A DNA stretch of 64,000 nucleotides from assembly GCA_026874595.1 (NCBI GenBank), contig CM049318.1, forward strand, positions 57,331,750 through 57,395,749, written 5' to 3'. The notes below the pieces were generated by a model that saw only the letters and a list, made by a program, of their open reading frames with translations, was not told the DNA's origin and did no database searches. Position 1 is the stretch's first letter, and the number at the start of each line of letters is the position of its first letter. Positions 1-15,100 of the stretch are shown piece by piece. The position numbers and the translations under genes were made by a program. Origin of the DNA: Sipunculus nudus. Its lineage: Eukaryota > Annelida > Sipuncula > Golfingiida > Sipunculidae.

Positions 1-131
1 AGTTTTCACCAAAATTAAATTCATGGCAAAACTCATGCATATATAATGAGGTCAGAGGTCACAAGACATACAACAGGCATATTATGCACCCTGGCAGTGC
101 TCTTGTTGTATCAATACATTGATAATTTCAG

Positions 132-179
132 GAGGTCATAATGGAGACTATGTTCGTTTTTGGAGAGGATGGTACCAAT
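132..179 (+). CDS. DNMT3: DNMT3 exon a: start of the ADD PHD-like part
   Basis: Sixteen codons in phase 0, reading [16 protein letters not shown]. The acceptor is TTTCAG ending at 131 and the donor is GTAAGT at 180. The pattern ETxFxFxxDG corresponds to the segment that follows the GATA-type finger in vertebrate ADD domains (E..YQYDDDG). The next residues, from exon b, are VFCVIC, matching SYCTIC. The acidic run is GED rather than DDD, which matters because this run contacts the histone H3 tail in mammals. An upstream exon must exist, but nothing in bases 1-131 encodes the GATA-type finger. Confidence 0.85.
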
Positions 180-3100
180 GTAAGTACAGTAAAGTTTCTC
201 TTTAAGGCCACCTGTGTATTACAGACACATTATTATGAACACTTGAGAACTCAAATTCCATGTTGTCATCTCAAATTTCATCTCTAATTTGACATCTAAC
301 ACAGGTTTAGGATGTGGAACATGAAAAAAAAGAAATAATTTTAACAAATTTGATTTGGTGATTAAGAGTCATTGACAGGTAATTTGGTTGTTGGAATTCA
401 ATGCATCAATTATTTGATGCATTGTTACACCCCTATACACATCTGTATTACAGGCAAAATCCTCCCACTGTCTGTATTAAAGGTGGTATAGTTCCACTAT
501 ATTTATTTTGTTCAGTAATATCATGAGACTGTTCTACCATGGAAAGTATCAGTTTTTTTTAGATATCTTTTGTACAAAAATTAGTCGATATTCACAATTA
601 TCTATCAATAGATCAGGGACCCTGGCAGTCATTTAGCAGGAAATCATTACAATAGCTTACACACAAAAATATATATTCTCCTTTTTTTTGCTTAGGTTTA
701 TCCAAAAGCTAGGTGTTAACATTTTAATTTATACACACAATATTGAAATTCATTAAGTATGCCAATTTATGCAAACTTTTTCAAAATCACAAAAATTGCT
801 TCTTCTCCATTTTTCCTCGACTAATTTAGAGTCTGCTTGTTTTAGTTTATTGGTCCTGGAACCACCTTCCATACTTGTATACAGAAATTCAAACCTACAG
901 GTGGGGCCTCCTGAAATACCACCGAAAAGATCATTCCAGGCACATAGTGAAAATTGCATGATTTTATGTTCTGGTGCTGCTGGATGAGCAGATACATCAC
1001 TGATGTTCTGGTTTATGTTTTATCTGGCCGGTGTTATATGTTTTATCTAGTCTAGTGTTTTATCTTTTTCTGGCCTGTGTTGTAGGTGTTCTGTGTGATT
1101 TGTGGAGGAGCAGGAAAACTCTTTGTGTGTGATAGCGTTAGCTGTAATAGGTGTGAAAAAGAGGTCCTCCTTTATTTTGAAGAGTTTTGTGTTACTGCTT
1201 GAGAAGATGAACAAAAATTGTCTGTTATGTTGCATGATTGCTTCCTCATTTGCTTGATTTTTAAGACAAACTTAATCTTAAATTCCACAAAACTGCTTCA
1301 AAGTTGAAAATGATAAGACAGCTCATGTTCATTTACAAAAATGATCTTTAGCAAAAACATGTATGTCACTGTTATCAACTCAGTGACGTGCTTTTTCTGT
1401 GCACCCAAAGCAGGTTTGAAATTTTTGTGTGTACACAATTTCGTACACTGCATAATAAAAATCATAAGGAAATCAATGCATGTTTTGGCCAATATGACCA
1501 TAACCCAGTTCCCTGTGACTGTTTGCAACAGACATGCATTTTCTTTACAATACGTAAGATAGTGATTGTATATGATTTTTTTTACAATTAATCTACATAT
1601 ACTGATGTATGATACTATTGTCTGTAACTTGTGCTGTTATTTGCCAGTTACAGATACTTCTTGGCCACTCACAATTCAGTAAGTTTAACTCCCATCTAGA
1701 GGGCACAACTAAGACCAAAGGAGGTATGACCCATTTGGGGGCTCAGTCTGGGCTTAATTTACATCATAATCTGTGATAAATATCCACATTTATTGAACAT
1801 GACTAAAACCCAAGGATTTAGTGTGATTTTGTTTCACTGTGATTTCCTTCAATTTGCAACATACGACATTAACTTATTATGGATGTTTTCACATGTTCTA
1901 ATATCGCAGAGTTTTAAAAAATATCATGGATAACTACAAAAAAAATCACACATTGTAAGACCTGCTTTGAAAGCTGTATTTTGGTGGTTTATGCTTAGTC
2001 TTTTTATTTTACAAAATCAGAATTTTGAATTTATTATTCATATATGAGAGTGACATGCAATTATTTAATTAATCTCCTTATAAAATAAAATAAATGAAGG
2101 AAATACTTTCAACAGTAGTTCTGCTCTAGTGTAATAGTAAGTAATTCATTACAGATTCTTTATTGAATTATGAAAACTTGTTTTTTTTTTCCTTTTTACA
2201 ACAGATAAGCATTATATGCAGTGATTACCATATAGATATGTTTTTATTTTATTAATTTGGTAAGAATAAGCAGGAATTTTAAACAGCTAATAACTGTTGA
2301 AATAAATTCAAATCAATAAATGAAACATACAATTTCCATCCTTATTAAAATGTGTGGTGTAAAATGAAAATGTATGCTATAACATATTTATATTATTGGT
2401 TCTTTTTCAGAGTATACTGCACTGGTTGCATACACACCTTAGTATCCAAGGAGGCAGTCAACACGATCAGTACAAGAGATCCGTGGTTCTGCTTCATGTG
2501 CCAGTCATGTGACCTGGATGGTAACCTGCTGATTGCCAGGGATGATTGGCAGAAGTGTGTCCTGTCAATGTACAAGACCTCTCTCCCTCAGGTAAAACTA
2601 ACAAAACTTTGTTCTGGTTATGTGAGATCTGAACTTGTATCCCAAGACAAAGTCTGGATACTTAGCGTTAAATGTTGGTCCTGCCACTTCTGCCCCCGCC
2701 ACAGATATTTAATCTTGTTTGCACAGTACACTCCCGAGGCAGTGGAAATCTTGCGCTTCTAAAGATGCAACTGATTTTCATGCTGACAGCTTTGACCGTT
2801 TATGATATATTTAGACACCAGATGGCGGTTTGTTGCGTATGATGTGACAAGCAGCCAACCAGATGCCAATAAACAAACACTCGACAGGCATCCTGGCTCT
2901 GCCCATAGCTGCGCTTCAAGCACCGCTTGATGAGAGTTTACAGTCAAATTTTAATTGCTCCCTCTGTATTCTCGCATCATCAACTGAATCAATTATGACA
3001 TTATGACTGTGTTAGTGTAGCCATGTATCTGCGGACTGAAACCAGCCAGGGAGGTGTGCACGCAGCCTTTGTTGTTACGTTTCGTTTGAATACATCTCAC

Positions 3101-6100
3101 TGGCCGGGCATCTTATGTGCCCAAGGCTCTAAGCAAACCACGTCTGGGGCAATTCTCTCTGAGCCTGTGGCCTGTTCAGACGGTTACCAGGGGGATAAGC
3201 TGTCACTCAAAATGAAATGAATATGAATGGCTCCTTGTATTCCTCGCTTGGCTGTGTATTCCAGCACAAAGTCTCATCTGATTGGACAAAAATACAGTGC
3301 TCCCCTCTGGTGTAGCAATTCAGGATATGAGGTCATAACAAACAGTGCTTACAATATTGGGAGTAGGCCTATAGTTAAAGTGCTGTGTAAAGAGTGTAGT
3401 TTGCGCAGTAACTCAACAAATATTTCACCCAAATATTACATGTACATATATATGGGTGAGAGGACAAAGCCTATTTAAAAAAATGGGGTCATGTTCCTTA
3501 CTAAGAGAGTGCATGACCTTGACCTAGAAAAGGTCCATTTTTAGGAAAAATCAAACAAATTCTTAAATATCTCAAGAAATCAATCCAAAAATCAAGTAAA
3601 CCGAAGATCTTGGACAGCTTTGTCATGTACTTGAAACTGATGGCGCCACCTATCATCCTTTTCATGTTTTTGCACCTTTTAATACCTCCATTGTTGCCAC
3701 TTATTATATGAGCATTATGAGCATTTTAAGTCAAAAACTAATTGACTGATTTATTCCCTATTATGCATATACAGAGATATGGGTTATGGGATGATATATA
3801 TTTAAAATGGGGTCATGACGTTTTCTATGAGAGTGGCCTTGACCTTGAATATTTCCATATTTGTGAAAATGGCAGAAAATCCTAGATATCTCAATTAGGG
3901 ATGCATGGATTGATCCAAAAATCAAATTGACCGAAGATCTTGGATAGTTTTGTCTTCTGAGGAAGATAGGTTGGTCCACATTACCGTATGTCCTTTTCTT
4001 CCATTTTTGCCATTTGATACCCCCATCGTTGAAACTTGGCAGTACTGTGACCATAAATTTAAGTAAAAAAACTAATGGACAGATTTCTTTCATATCATGC
4101 ATATATATAGGTATGGCTTATGGAATGAGGTATATCTAAATTGGGGTCATGACTTATGAGAATGGTCTTGACCTTGAATATTCCCATAGGTGGTGAAAAT
4201 GTTTCTCAAGTTGATAGATGGAAGAACCATGGTGGCTTGTCAAGTGTCCTTTTATGCTTCTGAAGATATGGGCCTCTTCTTGAAAAGGAGGGGGGATTAA
4301 TTGTCTGGGGATACTGTCTAGTTAAATATATAACAATATAAATATTACTTTCAGCGTTCCTATGGGGACAGATGAATGTTTGGCTGTAAAGCTAATTTTT
4401 TTTGGATTTTTGGGAAATGCTACTTAACAATATTTAGCAAAATATGGCCCTGAGCAGTCATGAAATTTATGAGTAAAAGATTTTAAATGAATAATTTGAT
4501 TTATGTACAACTTGCAGTGTGTATTTAACTTAAAAAATACACTGATAAAAAAACATACCTTTGGTTGAGTAATAAGGGGAAAAATAAAGGTTTTAAATAA
4601 ACTTATTATCTGTAGTTTTATCCATTTTTTTTGGACAATTTTGAAATAAATTCATGGAAAGCCATTTGAATAGTTAGGGTCTTATTAAGCTCAAATATCA
4701 TACACATTTATCCTTAGTATATATCACATTGGAAATTGAAATCTAAGTGGATATTAAAATTCACGTACCAGATACATAAGATTGTGATCAAAATCTTTAC
4801 TAGGTGATTCGAATTGTGATCCGAATAAGGCAAATTTTTAATCTAACCTAGGCAAAATCACGATTATAGTGTTGTCTAGAACATAAATTCTACCTGGATT
4901 TCACTCTTGACTGTGATATGTACACCAGGCATATTTATTTACAGATTCCAAAGCCTGCAGATCCAAAACCAATCCATGTGCTCTCTCTGTTTGATGGCAT
5001 TGGCACAGGTAATTTATTTATCAAATAATTTATTCAATATAAGGTTTGCCTGAAATGAGATAATAAGAGTTGGATTGCACAAAGAATGAAGCCTCATATA
5101 TACTTAGGCTGTTTCACTGTATTGGTATAATTTGAAACAGAGAAAAAATGATTACTTAATTGTGCTTATTAACAATTAGATGTTACCCTAAATCTGTGAC
5201 CATGTGTAAATTATTGGAAAACTTTGCAAATTAATCAGTAAAGGTAGACTTGATAGTGATTGAGATTATCAGGAAGAAAATCCATAATTAAAATAGGAAT
5301 TCAAATATTTATCTCTGATCTTTTCATCATTTGTCTAAGTCTGACCCTTAGTGAGTTGCCCTTAACAAATAACAGTAAATATATGCATGAAAGAATTAAC
5401 TCATTTCACTCTTAATATGACTTCCATACATCCATTATGGTTTCATAACACACCTCCTCTTTTACAAAACATTATTAAAGCAATAATTTAATCATTGATC
5501 TTGATGAATCGAAAGAATACATATAAAAATCTGTCTTTTGCTCTTTCTCCCCATAAACATACATGCATGCCGACATGCTGGTACATGGATTAGGCAAGGA
5601 AGAATAGTTTACACTACTTAGAAGTTTCTGGCAACTGACAAATTGGTTTTAAAGACTATACATCTGTATATTTTTTTGCAAAACACTTTCATTCACTGAT
5701 TTTATTTATAGGTAAGCTGATCCTGGATGACCTAAACCTGGAAGTTGAAGCATATTACGCTTCAGAACTTGACGAGAGTGCCATCACAGTGACCCGTGTC
5801 CGTCATGGACAGAGCGTCCAACATCTCGGTGATATCACTCAGCTTGCCCTCAGTCAGGTATAATTATTATATGTCAGGTTTTGACTTGCAACAGCTTTCT
5901 ACATTCATCTTTTGCATATCTTTTCCAGAAATGGACACATAAATGGATTCCTGTTTCTTTAATAAGGAAAATAAACCTGATGAAACATAACAGTTTTTGT
6001 CTGATAACTGAGTTGAGTATTATATACAAAATGTATTGGGTAAAAAATTTTAAGTGGCTGCAACCTGTATTTTGATGAAAAAAAACTGTTGATAATCCAC

Positions 6101-9100
6101 TACTGATTTAGCATTCTTGGTCCCATTTTCCCATGACCTGAAGCCATTTGATGCAGATTGTTTCTTAAATAATTCTTAACAGTTGCTGGAAAGTTATTCT
6201 GGTATTCACAAAATGGAAGCCTATGTCCAGACTTTCAAAGCTGTCTATACTTCACTTGCCTGCTTGACCTCTTCCTTTTTCAAACAGAAGTGAAGTTGTT
6301 GTGTCAGTGAATGTTCATTTTACCTTCAGTTATCTATCATTTACTGATAAATTCTACACATATTCCATATCATTCTTAAGCAGTTGGGCCTGTAAATTTC
6401 CTTGATGGCCTGTGAAAGCTTGAGGTCCTTCTGACATTTAATTTTCCCAACAAATTCCCATCCCTGCAACATAATTCATTGTAATCGATATATACTAAAT
6501 TAAACCAACTTGTTTTATACATGATAAGATGGTGCTAAACATTACATATGATTTAATGTGGTTGCATTGGCCCTAATTATAGCTATCAGGGCTTAATATT
6601 AATGGTTAACTGCTTGCCTGGGGCAAGTGAAAGTTCCAGAAAATAGTGGGAGGGCAACTAAAAGTCACCTCCTACTTTCTGGACAGGGCAAGTGGGTCCA
6701 ACGTAAACCTTTATCCAAAGGCCTGAAAAAGGATGAATGTATTCTTAAATACAATCAATGATTTTTGTAGGGAAAGTAAAAATTCATGTAGGGCAAGTTA
6801 AAGCTAAATATTACTTGCCAAACCAGGCAAGGACTTTCAAAATTTAATGTCAAACCCTGGCTTTAGTGCCATCATCAAAGCAGCCATTTACAGAAAAATC
6901 TCTCAGTGAAATAATTTAAGAAACTTATTGATAACATCTTTGAAAAGTGACATACATAGATAGGGATCAGGAGACAGCATAAAAAATGGGGTTATGATGT
7001 TCAATAAATGTGATTAGACTGACTTAGATATTGCATTGGTCCATTTACTATTGAATTAAAACAAAAGGTCAGATATATTTTAGTAAAGGTTGCATGGATT
7101 GTACTGAAATTTGATGTGCTTATGGACGCAGTCAGTTTTAGCTGTTGCATAAGACTGATGGCACCACCAGTTATAATTTCATTAGTTTTTATGCAGTATA
7201 AATTAATATAATATGATAAAATAAAACCAATGCGAGTAGACAACTAAAAAATATATATGAGCATATTTAAAGTTTGTACATAGGTATTCCAGCAAGACAT
7301 GACAATCTGGCTCACGAAACAATGATAATTGGGCTGGTAAGCCTACCTGATACAAGAAATATCGAGGAATGCATCGCAGTGGTCTTCCGTCAAGTTACCT
7401 TCATATTTTTGGAAAACAGCCCATAATCTTTTGATTATTCTACAAATGATGAATTAACACAAGAGAATACATGTGATCAGACCCAAAGTTAAACCCCATC
7501 TCTATGGTTATTAGTTATTTCCTGTATCAGGTACAAGTCGGCTGCCTGTGAGCCATGCCTGTATTCATGCAGTCAGATATTCAACAAACATGCAGAGTTA
7601 AAATGGAACTTTTCATGCTCATGTTTGGTGTTGTTTGGATGTACACTTAAAATGCTAACGATTAGTCTGGTTTATGTCAATTGACAGTGTACCTGTAGGC
7701 CGTGAGGCATTGTCAAATATGTCAAACGTCTTTACATCCTCATGGGGCCTTATAATGCATTCCTCAGACTTAGATGTTAAGGCACTCTGACAGCCATTAA
7801 TCTGGTCCTAATGTCAGAGGGCCAATATGGCGCTAGTATTGAGCTGGTTTATATTTGGTTATGAATGTATGAGTGACTTTGACCGCATTTCATTTGAAGG
7901 AAAAGATCAGATTTCTGAGGACTTAGGATTAGTAATATAGAAAGTCCTGAATTTTGAATTTCCTTGAAACTTGAATAGCTGTAATTATCATTTACATAAT
8001 TCTGGTGATACAAAGCACAGTTTTATGAACATCACCAACAGGCTCTAGCAGTTCAAATTATTTATGATGAAGCTCAGTTATCAAGTCAGTTTTGAAAAAA
8101 ATGTACATCATCCAGTATGTTTCATAGTCGATCACTATGCAGTGCATATACTAGATCATTCTGTAAACAATGCTCTTGTTCAAGTTGCTACAAGTTTAGT
8201 ATGGACAGAGCCTCTGTTCACTTTGCTTAGCTTTATATAAGCATTGGCAAAGCTGCAGCCCAATTTTGTGTTTTTTTACAAAGTTGTGAATGCCATATAG
8301 CATTACTAATACCATATTAATATATATATATATTTATAAGTGTGTTAATGTTTGTACATTCGTATATACTATAGATATGCAGTTCACCTCGTTCTTGGTA
8401 TTTCCAGCTGTCTGATATATGCCCTATTGATCTTGTCCTGGGGGGCTCACCGTGTAATGAATTTTCTGTCGCTAATCCTCAGCGGAAAGGACTAGAAGGT
8501 AAGTTTGTATCAAAATGTGTATGTATACATAAGCATACTCTGTGAGATATGGTGCAGGCTTTCTGTTAAATATGGATCAACATTTAGGGAATGATGAGTT
8601 TGTGTAATCTCCACCAGAGGTCACTCTAATACAGTTCATGATACGCTTTTAATATGACCCTGTCCTTTCCTCTAACATGCTGTCAATAAAAGTTTGCCTT
8701 GTGTCTTTATTAAGGTCCAGTGAAACTGTGTATGGCTTATTACTACACCTTAGATACCCTATATCCTAAGTTTTTATATTTCTTAGAAATTAGGATAAAA
8801 TATCAATGTATAGTGTGTACTTGAAATAATTGTTTTCTGTTGAGAAACTCTTCACATTTGCAGGTGGGAGCGGCTTGCTGTTCTTTGAGTATTTCCGAGT
8901 ACTGAGTCAAGTCAGGGAACTCCAGCCCCAACATCCCGTGTTCTGGCTGTTTGAGAATGTGGCGTCCATGTCCAAAGATATCAAGGACACGATATCCAGG
9001 TTTCTTAAGGTGGTTCTTTCGGATATCTGGTTTAATTAAGGATGAGATACTTTTTTTTTAACTTTTGTAATATGTGCTGAAATGTAGCTATTTTCGGGAC

Positions 9101-12100
9101 AGTAAGGTTACATAAAAAAGGGTTCCTGGAATCTCAAGTAAAAAAAGAAGAAATGAAAATGGACAGTTTTTGTGCACTTTTGTGGTAGGATATATGTTTT
9201 GAGAACTTTAATGACATAAATAATTAAGAAAAATAAAATATTCCAAGGAATTGGCATGCTTTTAAAGAAAGAATGGAGTATTCTAAATTTTAAAAAGAAA
9301 GACCGCCATGGCAAAAATTATATTATCACATATACTTTTTATTTCTTATTTTCAAAGTATAAATTAAAGGACACGTTATAAAAGAATTGCCACGCATGTA
9401 AATGAGGATCACGTTGAGACTTCATTGAACCTTTGAAGAATAAAGCTGACCATGAAGTAATGGTGTATATTTGCATTTCATTTATTTTAATTCCAGTCTT
9501 TATATAACTTATTTGCACACGCGATATACTTGCATGAATGTACACATTAAATGAGCGTTTCTTCCGCATTTGACTGGCATATGATCGCCCTCATCCTTCT
9601 TAGTGTTAAACTGTCAGCATTCAAGGTTCTACATATACAGTGCGTACATTAATTAACTTGCAAAAACTGCCGTTGATTATCTGCTGAAGTCATTTGCTTC
9701 TATGTTGAGACTGTGATTGGCTTGGTGTTCACAAAGGCATTAAAATCGCGATAACCGCGAATGAGAATTCATCGTGAAAATAAAAACATTGGTGAATAAA
9801 ATGCTCCATCAACACAATTGAACAGTCATTTATGGAAATCTAAGTGCACGTTATCCTTTCCTAGTTTGTCGTCAGTTGAAAGGCAAAAAGGTTAAATTAA
9901 AATGCTTTGTGCTACCAATAAATGTACTATGAATAAAATCAGATCTTCTAGATTTTCTGTACAAAAAAAATCGACTTGATGTACCATGGGATTCTTGTTG
10001 TTCAAGATTTTGCTGTTATGTAAGCACTTCCTATAATAATGTATATTCTCTGTGTGATTAACCTTATGCTGAGATCACGACAAGTTAAAATCAGGGAAAT
10101 TGAACCTCTCGAAAATGAAACCGACCACAATATCTGAGCCTACATAAACTACATCCCGTTTAGGAATGACTTGCCTTTCGAGTCACAACTGAAAATCTCA
10201 AAGTTACCTACAAACTAGATCCTAAGGGATTAAACTCCGGTTGTCTAAGATTGCCCATATAGGTGATTATTATAAAAAGTTTAAGATAAATAACAGGGAA
10301 AGAGTACTGATAAAACCCTGGGATTTTGGATCTAAAAAAATCAGGAATCCAAAAGTTTAGTGTTTCAGTTGCATTAAGGGACCAACAGCTGCCATTTGCT
10401 GATATGTGAATCGAAGATGGCAACAGCTGTTCCATTTCATTAGTGAAATGGCAATCCTTGCGCATGATATGTTTCCTTAGGGGCATCAGGTAGATAAAAA
10501 CTGCTTCATAAAACACCTTTGTAAAGTTATTCAGGAACTAAAAATAGGTTCAACGAAGACCCCGAAAATCTGATCAGAAATCTTGTGGATCCGGTGAAAC
10601 TTCAATAGGATTCTGCATGGCTGCCTAATACGGACTTTTTACATACATAATGCGTTCAAGGAAATTGAAGACTAAATTTGGAAACCTTGACGTCAGTCTC
10701 AGCTTTTCTCTTTTAAGGTAACAAAAAGCTGTTCTTTAAAAGATGCTGCATATGTTATCTATTCAGGAACTGAATTACGTTTGAAGTCAGTCTGGCCCAT
10801 TACATTCTTGTGAAATATGTTATTGGCTTATTCCTTTATTTTAAGCAAAGTTTACAAACATAAAACAGTCTGTAACCGAAAATAATCAATAATTTTTGTC
10901 AACAGGGGAAAAGAAGATATGATAGATGAATCTTTCATCTTATAGGTTGAACATAACTTATAAATTAGGTTAAACGAAACCAGATATAATAATCCTATTC
11001 CCTGAAACTGAAGTGATATAAATACATATATTTGTCTCCTCCGGCGATGGAGACCTAGTGTTTAAGGTCCTATTACATGTACCTATTATCTCTAGAATTT
11101 CTCTTGGACATTACAACTTGTAAAACACTGCATAATATTCCTTCAAATTTGATACATTATTTCTATCAGATTCTGCGAAAAATCAGGAAAACTGGTGACC
11201 TTAACCCAAATCTTCAAGGTCAAGTCAACTGAAATATATGATTGTTATGCACCTCCTAACTTTTAAAGTATTGCGTATATTTTCCTTCAATTTGATACAC
11301 AAATTGTTTCAACCAGTTATTTGTACGGATGTCAAACCTGGTAACATTGACCTTGTTCTTCAAGGTCATTTCCTTAGAACGACACCTACTAATTTTTATT
11401 AAGAACCCCATAATTGATGAGTTGTTAAGATTTGCGTATTTTTAACTCAAGTTTGGTACACAAATTGTTTCAAACAAGTTAAAAACCTTGATCTTTAATG
11501 TAAAATCAGGATTATTTTGAGCGTAACAGCTTTTGAAGTATTCTCATGGGAGAGTCATCTGCAAATTTTTGGGACTGCAAAAAAAAAAGAACTTTCTTTT
11601 TAATACACTGATGTGATTAAACCCTTGAAAAATATTATGGCTTCAAACCTGTAAAATCACGTATCAGTAATAAAAGGTCACCAAGGCTTAAAGAATGTTT
11701 GTGTCAAAATTGAATCAATCCATTAACAAAACTTTTGCATTTCATCTGGCAAATGATTTGCTTTTGTAAATCCTCCTGTATTCAGCATGTATTGATATTT
11801 CTTATGTGAATTTCCTAATTTTGATAAATTGGTTATTCGTTTTGTTTTGCAGATTATTCTACCATTGAGAAGTGTGTTAAACTTTGTGTTTTTGCTTGGT
11901 TTTGCTTTACTTCCAGTGAATATTATTAATTTTTTTTATTTTAATTCAACCTTTCTGTTACGACCTGTTCCAACCTACGCGTTAACCCATTTCATCTCAT
12001 ATGACAGTGTGAGCCAGCCAAATGGGACGCCATACACTTCAGTCCACATAGTCGGCCTCGTTACTTTTGGGGTAACATCCCTGGCATGTACAGGTAAGGG

Positions 12101-15100
12101 TAAACGGGTGAAAAAATGCTTGGAACATTCTTTTGTAACGTTAACATTATGATGGGGAATCTGCCAGTCTCCTGGTGAAATTATATAGGAGCACGCGAGT
12201 CCAAATTATAGGCGTTTATAGCAGTTTTCACCAAAATATAGGGAAAATATAAGAGTTTTCATTGCACAATCGTGTTGAACGAGTACGCTTATAACGGGTC
12301 TAATGTATAAAAATTTGCATTGATAACAGTCATATCAGAAACACGGTTAGAGTGTAGGAGACTGGTCTAAACGCTGAAAATAAAGGAAATTATTGGCGAC
12401 AATTTTAAATGGAAAATTTAAGTCAGTGTAAGCCCTTTGATGAAAACAACGGATCCTTCAAGTTATAAATAATTCAGAACAAATATGAATTTTGGTTAAA
12501 CTTTTTACCACAGAAGTTCCCTTAATGTGCTCATAACTGAGCATGTTCATTAACTATCGTCTACATATTATGGCACTTTTGTACAAATTATTCCCCCTCC
12601 GTAGTAAGTAACCAAAAGTGTATAGTCTGTAAGTCTGTTATGCTTAATATTTCGTGACAAAATAGGGAATAAATGCAAAGTGCAGTTTATGCAGTAGAAT
12701 TTTGTGAAAGCCTATTAAAATTGTTGCAATGGGATGAAAATGCATGTCTTTGGTCACGTATTAAAAAATGTTAAATAATCAGAATCATATCTGGATTATA
12801 CACCTGTTTTGTTTTGTGATGATTTTGTGTTTGTATATTTTTTTCCAGCCCCAGTCTCTACTCGACTTGCGTGAGGAAGAACGTGAATCTGGACGATGTT
12901 TTAATGCCACACTCGGACAGACGTGCATCTGTGAGTGTATTAATCAATTATTAAATAAATACTTTCGCATACTCTAAATACCTCATTTACAGTTCTCATG
13001 GCAGTAGCAATCAGGGTTGGGGCCAGGAACTTGTACCTGTACCTGTACCTAGGTACACAATTCAGAGTACCTGTACCTGTACCTGCCTGTCATGAGAAGG
13101 AAGTACCTTGTACCTGTACCTGGAACTAAAGTACCTGTACCTGGTATAAGGTACTCCAGGTACAAATTTGATACTGGTACTTGAAATGGATACCAGGTTT
13201 GGGTCAATTGCATGTACAAAGCTGTCACACCTGTCAGGGCAGTTAGTTATCTTATGTAGGGGTAATTACAAAGCATTCATCCCTGCTGCCTTTGTAGCTA
13301 GCTACCTGGCTAGCAAGCTGGTCAACCTCTTGCCTCTAAACAGGAAGTTCATTGCAGCATATATTATCAGCACAAGTATACAACAACCAACAAAGGATAG
13401 ATACAGGGGGTTGCCTACATGCCCCATTTCTGAAGTTGGCTAGTATGTACACTGAACAGGGTTGGGGCCAGGTACTTGTACCTTTATCTAGGTACATAAT
13501 TCACATTTATCTGAATTACAGGTAAGATACTGGATATGGACATCAGGTTTGGTCAAGTAAGGTACTGAGCTGTCATCCCTGTCAGGGCTGTTACCTAAAC
13601 CAGGCAGGGCTGGGGGTTATTACTAAGCTTTCATCCCTGCAGTCTTTTAACTTGAGTGGACTTTGGCTAGTGGCATGCTCGCCAAGCTACCTCCAGCCTC
13701 TATACAGGAAGTTCATTGTGGCATTATCAGATATAAAAGGTACAGAGCAAAGGGTATGGACAGTGTTGCTTTTATGCCCCATGTAGATCCCTGTTGTCTT
13801 GTATTTATAAAGAACATAGGTGTAGGATAAATGTAGAAGTAAAGAAAATACATATTATATCACTGAACTCTCAACATAAGCCAAACAAAAGAAGAACTTC
13901 CCATTTTACTGAAAAAAGTCCCAGCTCATGCATTGCATGCAGGTGCTCAAAACATCCTCAGTGTGACTCTCTGCCTTGAACATATGTATTGTTACTTCTA
14001 ATTTTGTATGTATTATTGTCATGAAGTTAATCTATAAAACTGATTCGAAGATTTTCCCTTCAAGTCAAGCTATTAAGCCTCTTTAATCCAAAGTGTGGTG
14101 CTCCCAGAGATTTTGACTTTAAACCATTACTCCGAAGCTCAAAACTTGATTTGAAATCATTTTTTATGAAAGTTTTATACTTCTGTATTAATAACTTTGT
14201 AAACTTTATCTGCTTCGTTCATTTATCACATTTACTAAAGGCAATCCTTTTACATTTGCCAGGCTTCAATTTTCCTGATGACATAGGAAGTGATCATTTA
14301 ATACTTTATGATGATATATTCTGCCAATCTATTATAATTCATTATTGCATATCTAAATGAATTTAATGCAATTATAATTAGTTCGTTTATCTTTAAAATG
14401 TACATGTACCTGTACCTAGGTACTTTCTAAGGTACCTGTACCTGTACCTAGGTACTTTACAAAAATGCTGTACCTGTACCTGTACCTGACCTTTTCTCAA
14501 GTACCTGTACCTGTACCTAGGTACTGTCACATGTACCAGGCCCCAACCCTTGTAGCAATACCCTTGATGGATTCATCTGCAAGGAATGCTATGAAATTTA
14601 CAATCGATGTAGACATTTGATAATTCAATCCAATAAGACACGTGATTCCACCTACAATTTAATTATTTTTACAGATCAGGTTGAATGGTTATTTGGGGAT
14701 TGCCAAATACTACAAATGTCAGAGCTTTAGCTTAGCAGTTGTACATTTTACATTTAACCACACAAAGAAATGAAATAAATATACTGTTGTCAAACACATA
14801 TTCCTGTCATACTGCATATTTTTGGAGAAATAATATGTATTCCTTAAAAAAATAGCCGCTTTCAGTTGTTGAATTTCTTTACAACTGATCTGTCTGAAGC
14901 GCAAATTCATGCAAAAGTTCCTGTTTCACAGAAATAAATGAACACAGTCGTAACATCGTATCATTTCCTTATCAATCATGTGTTTGCAGTAGATTAAAAC
15001 AGCGGAAATGTTTGGTTACAGGTAGCCATATATTCCAGTCACCTTCAAAAGTTAAAACAAAACATCCACCATTTATATAGTTTAAAAATCTGACAGTTTG

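Noticed and set aside
2352-2762. 136-codon ORF starting at 2,352, as a gene of its own
   Set aside because: Only 2,411-2,591 is coding. The ATG and the tail after 2,591 are intronic, on either side of a clear acceptor and donor.
11829-12152. 107-codon hydrophobic ORF
   Set aside because: It is a shadow; the real DNMT3 exon at 12,008-12,093 is in another frame with an RPRYFWGN motif and phase agreement.
12768-12977. ORF over 12,849-12,930
   Set aside because: Wrong frame. The frame demanded by the neighbouring exons gives a good match to the DNMT3 target recognition domain.
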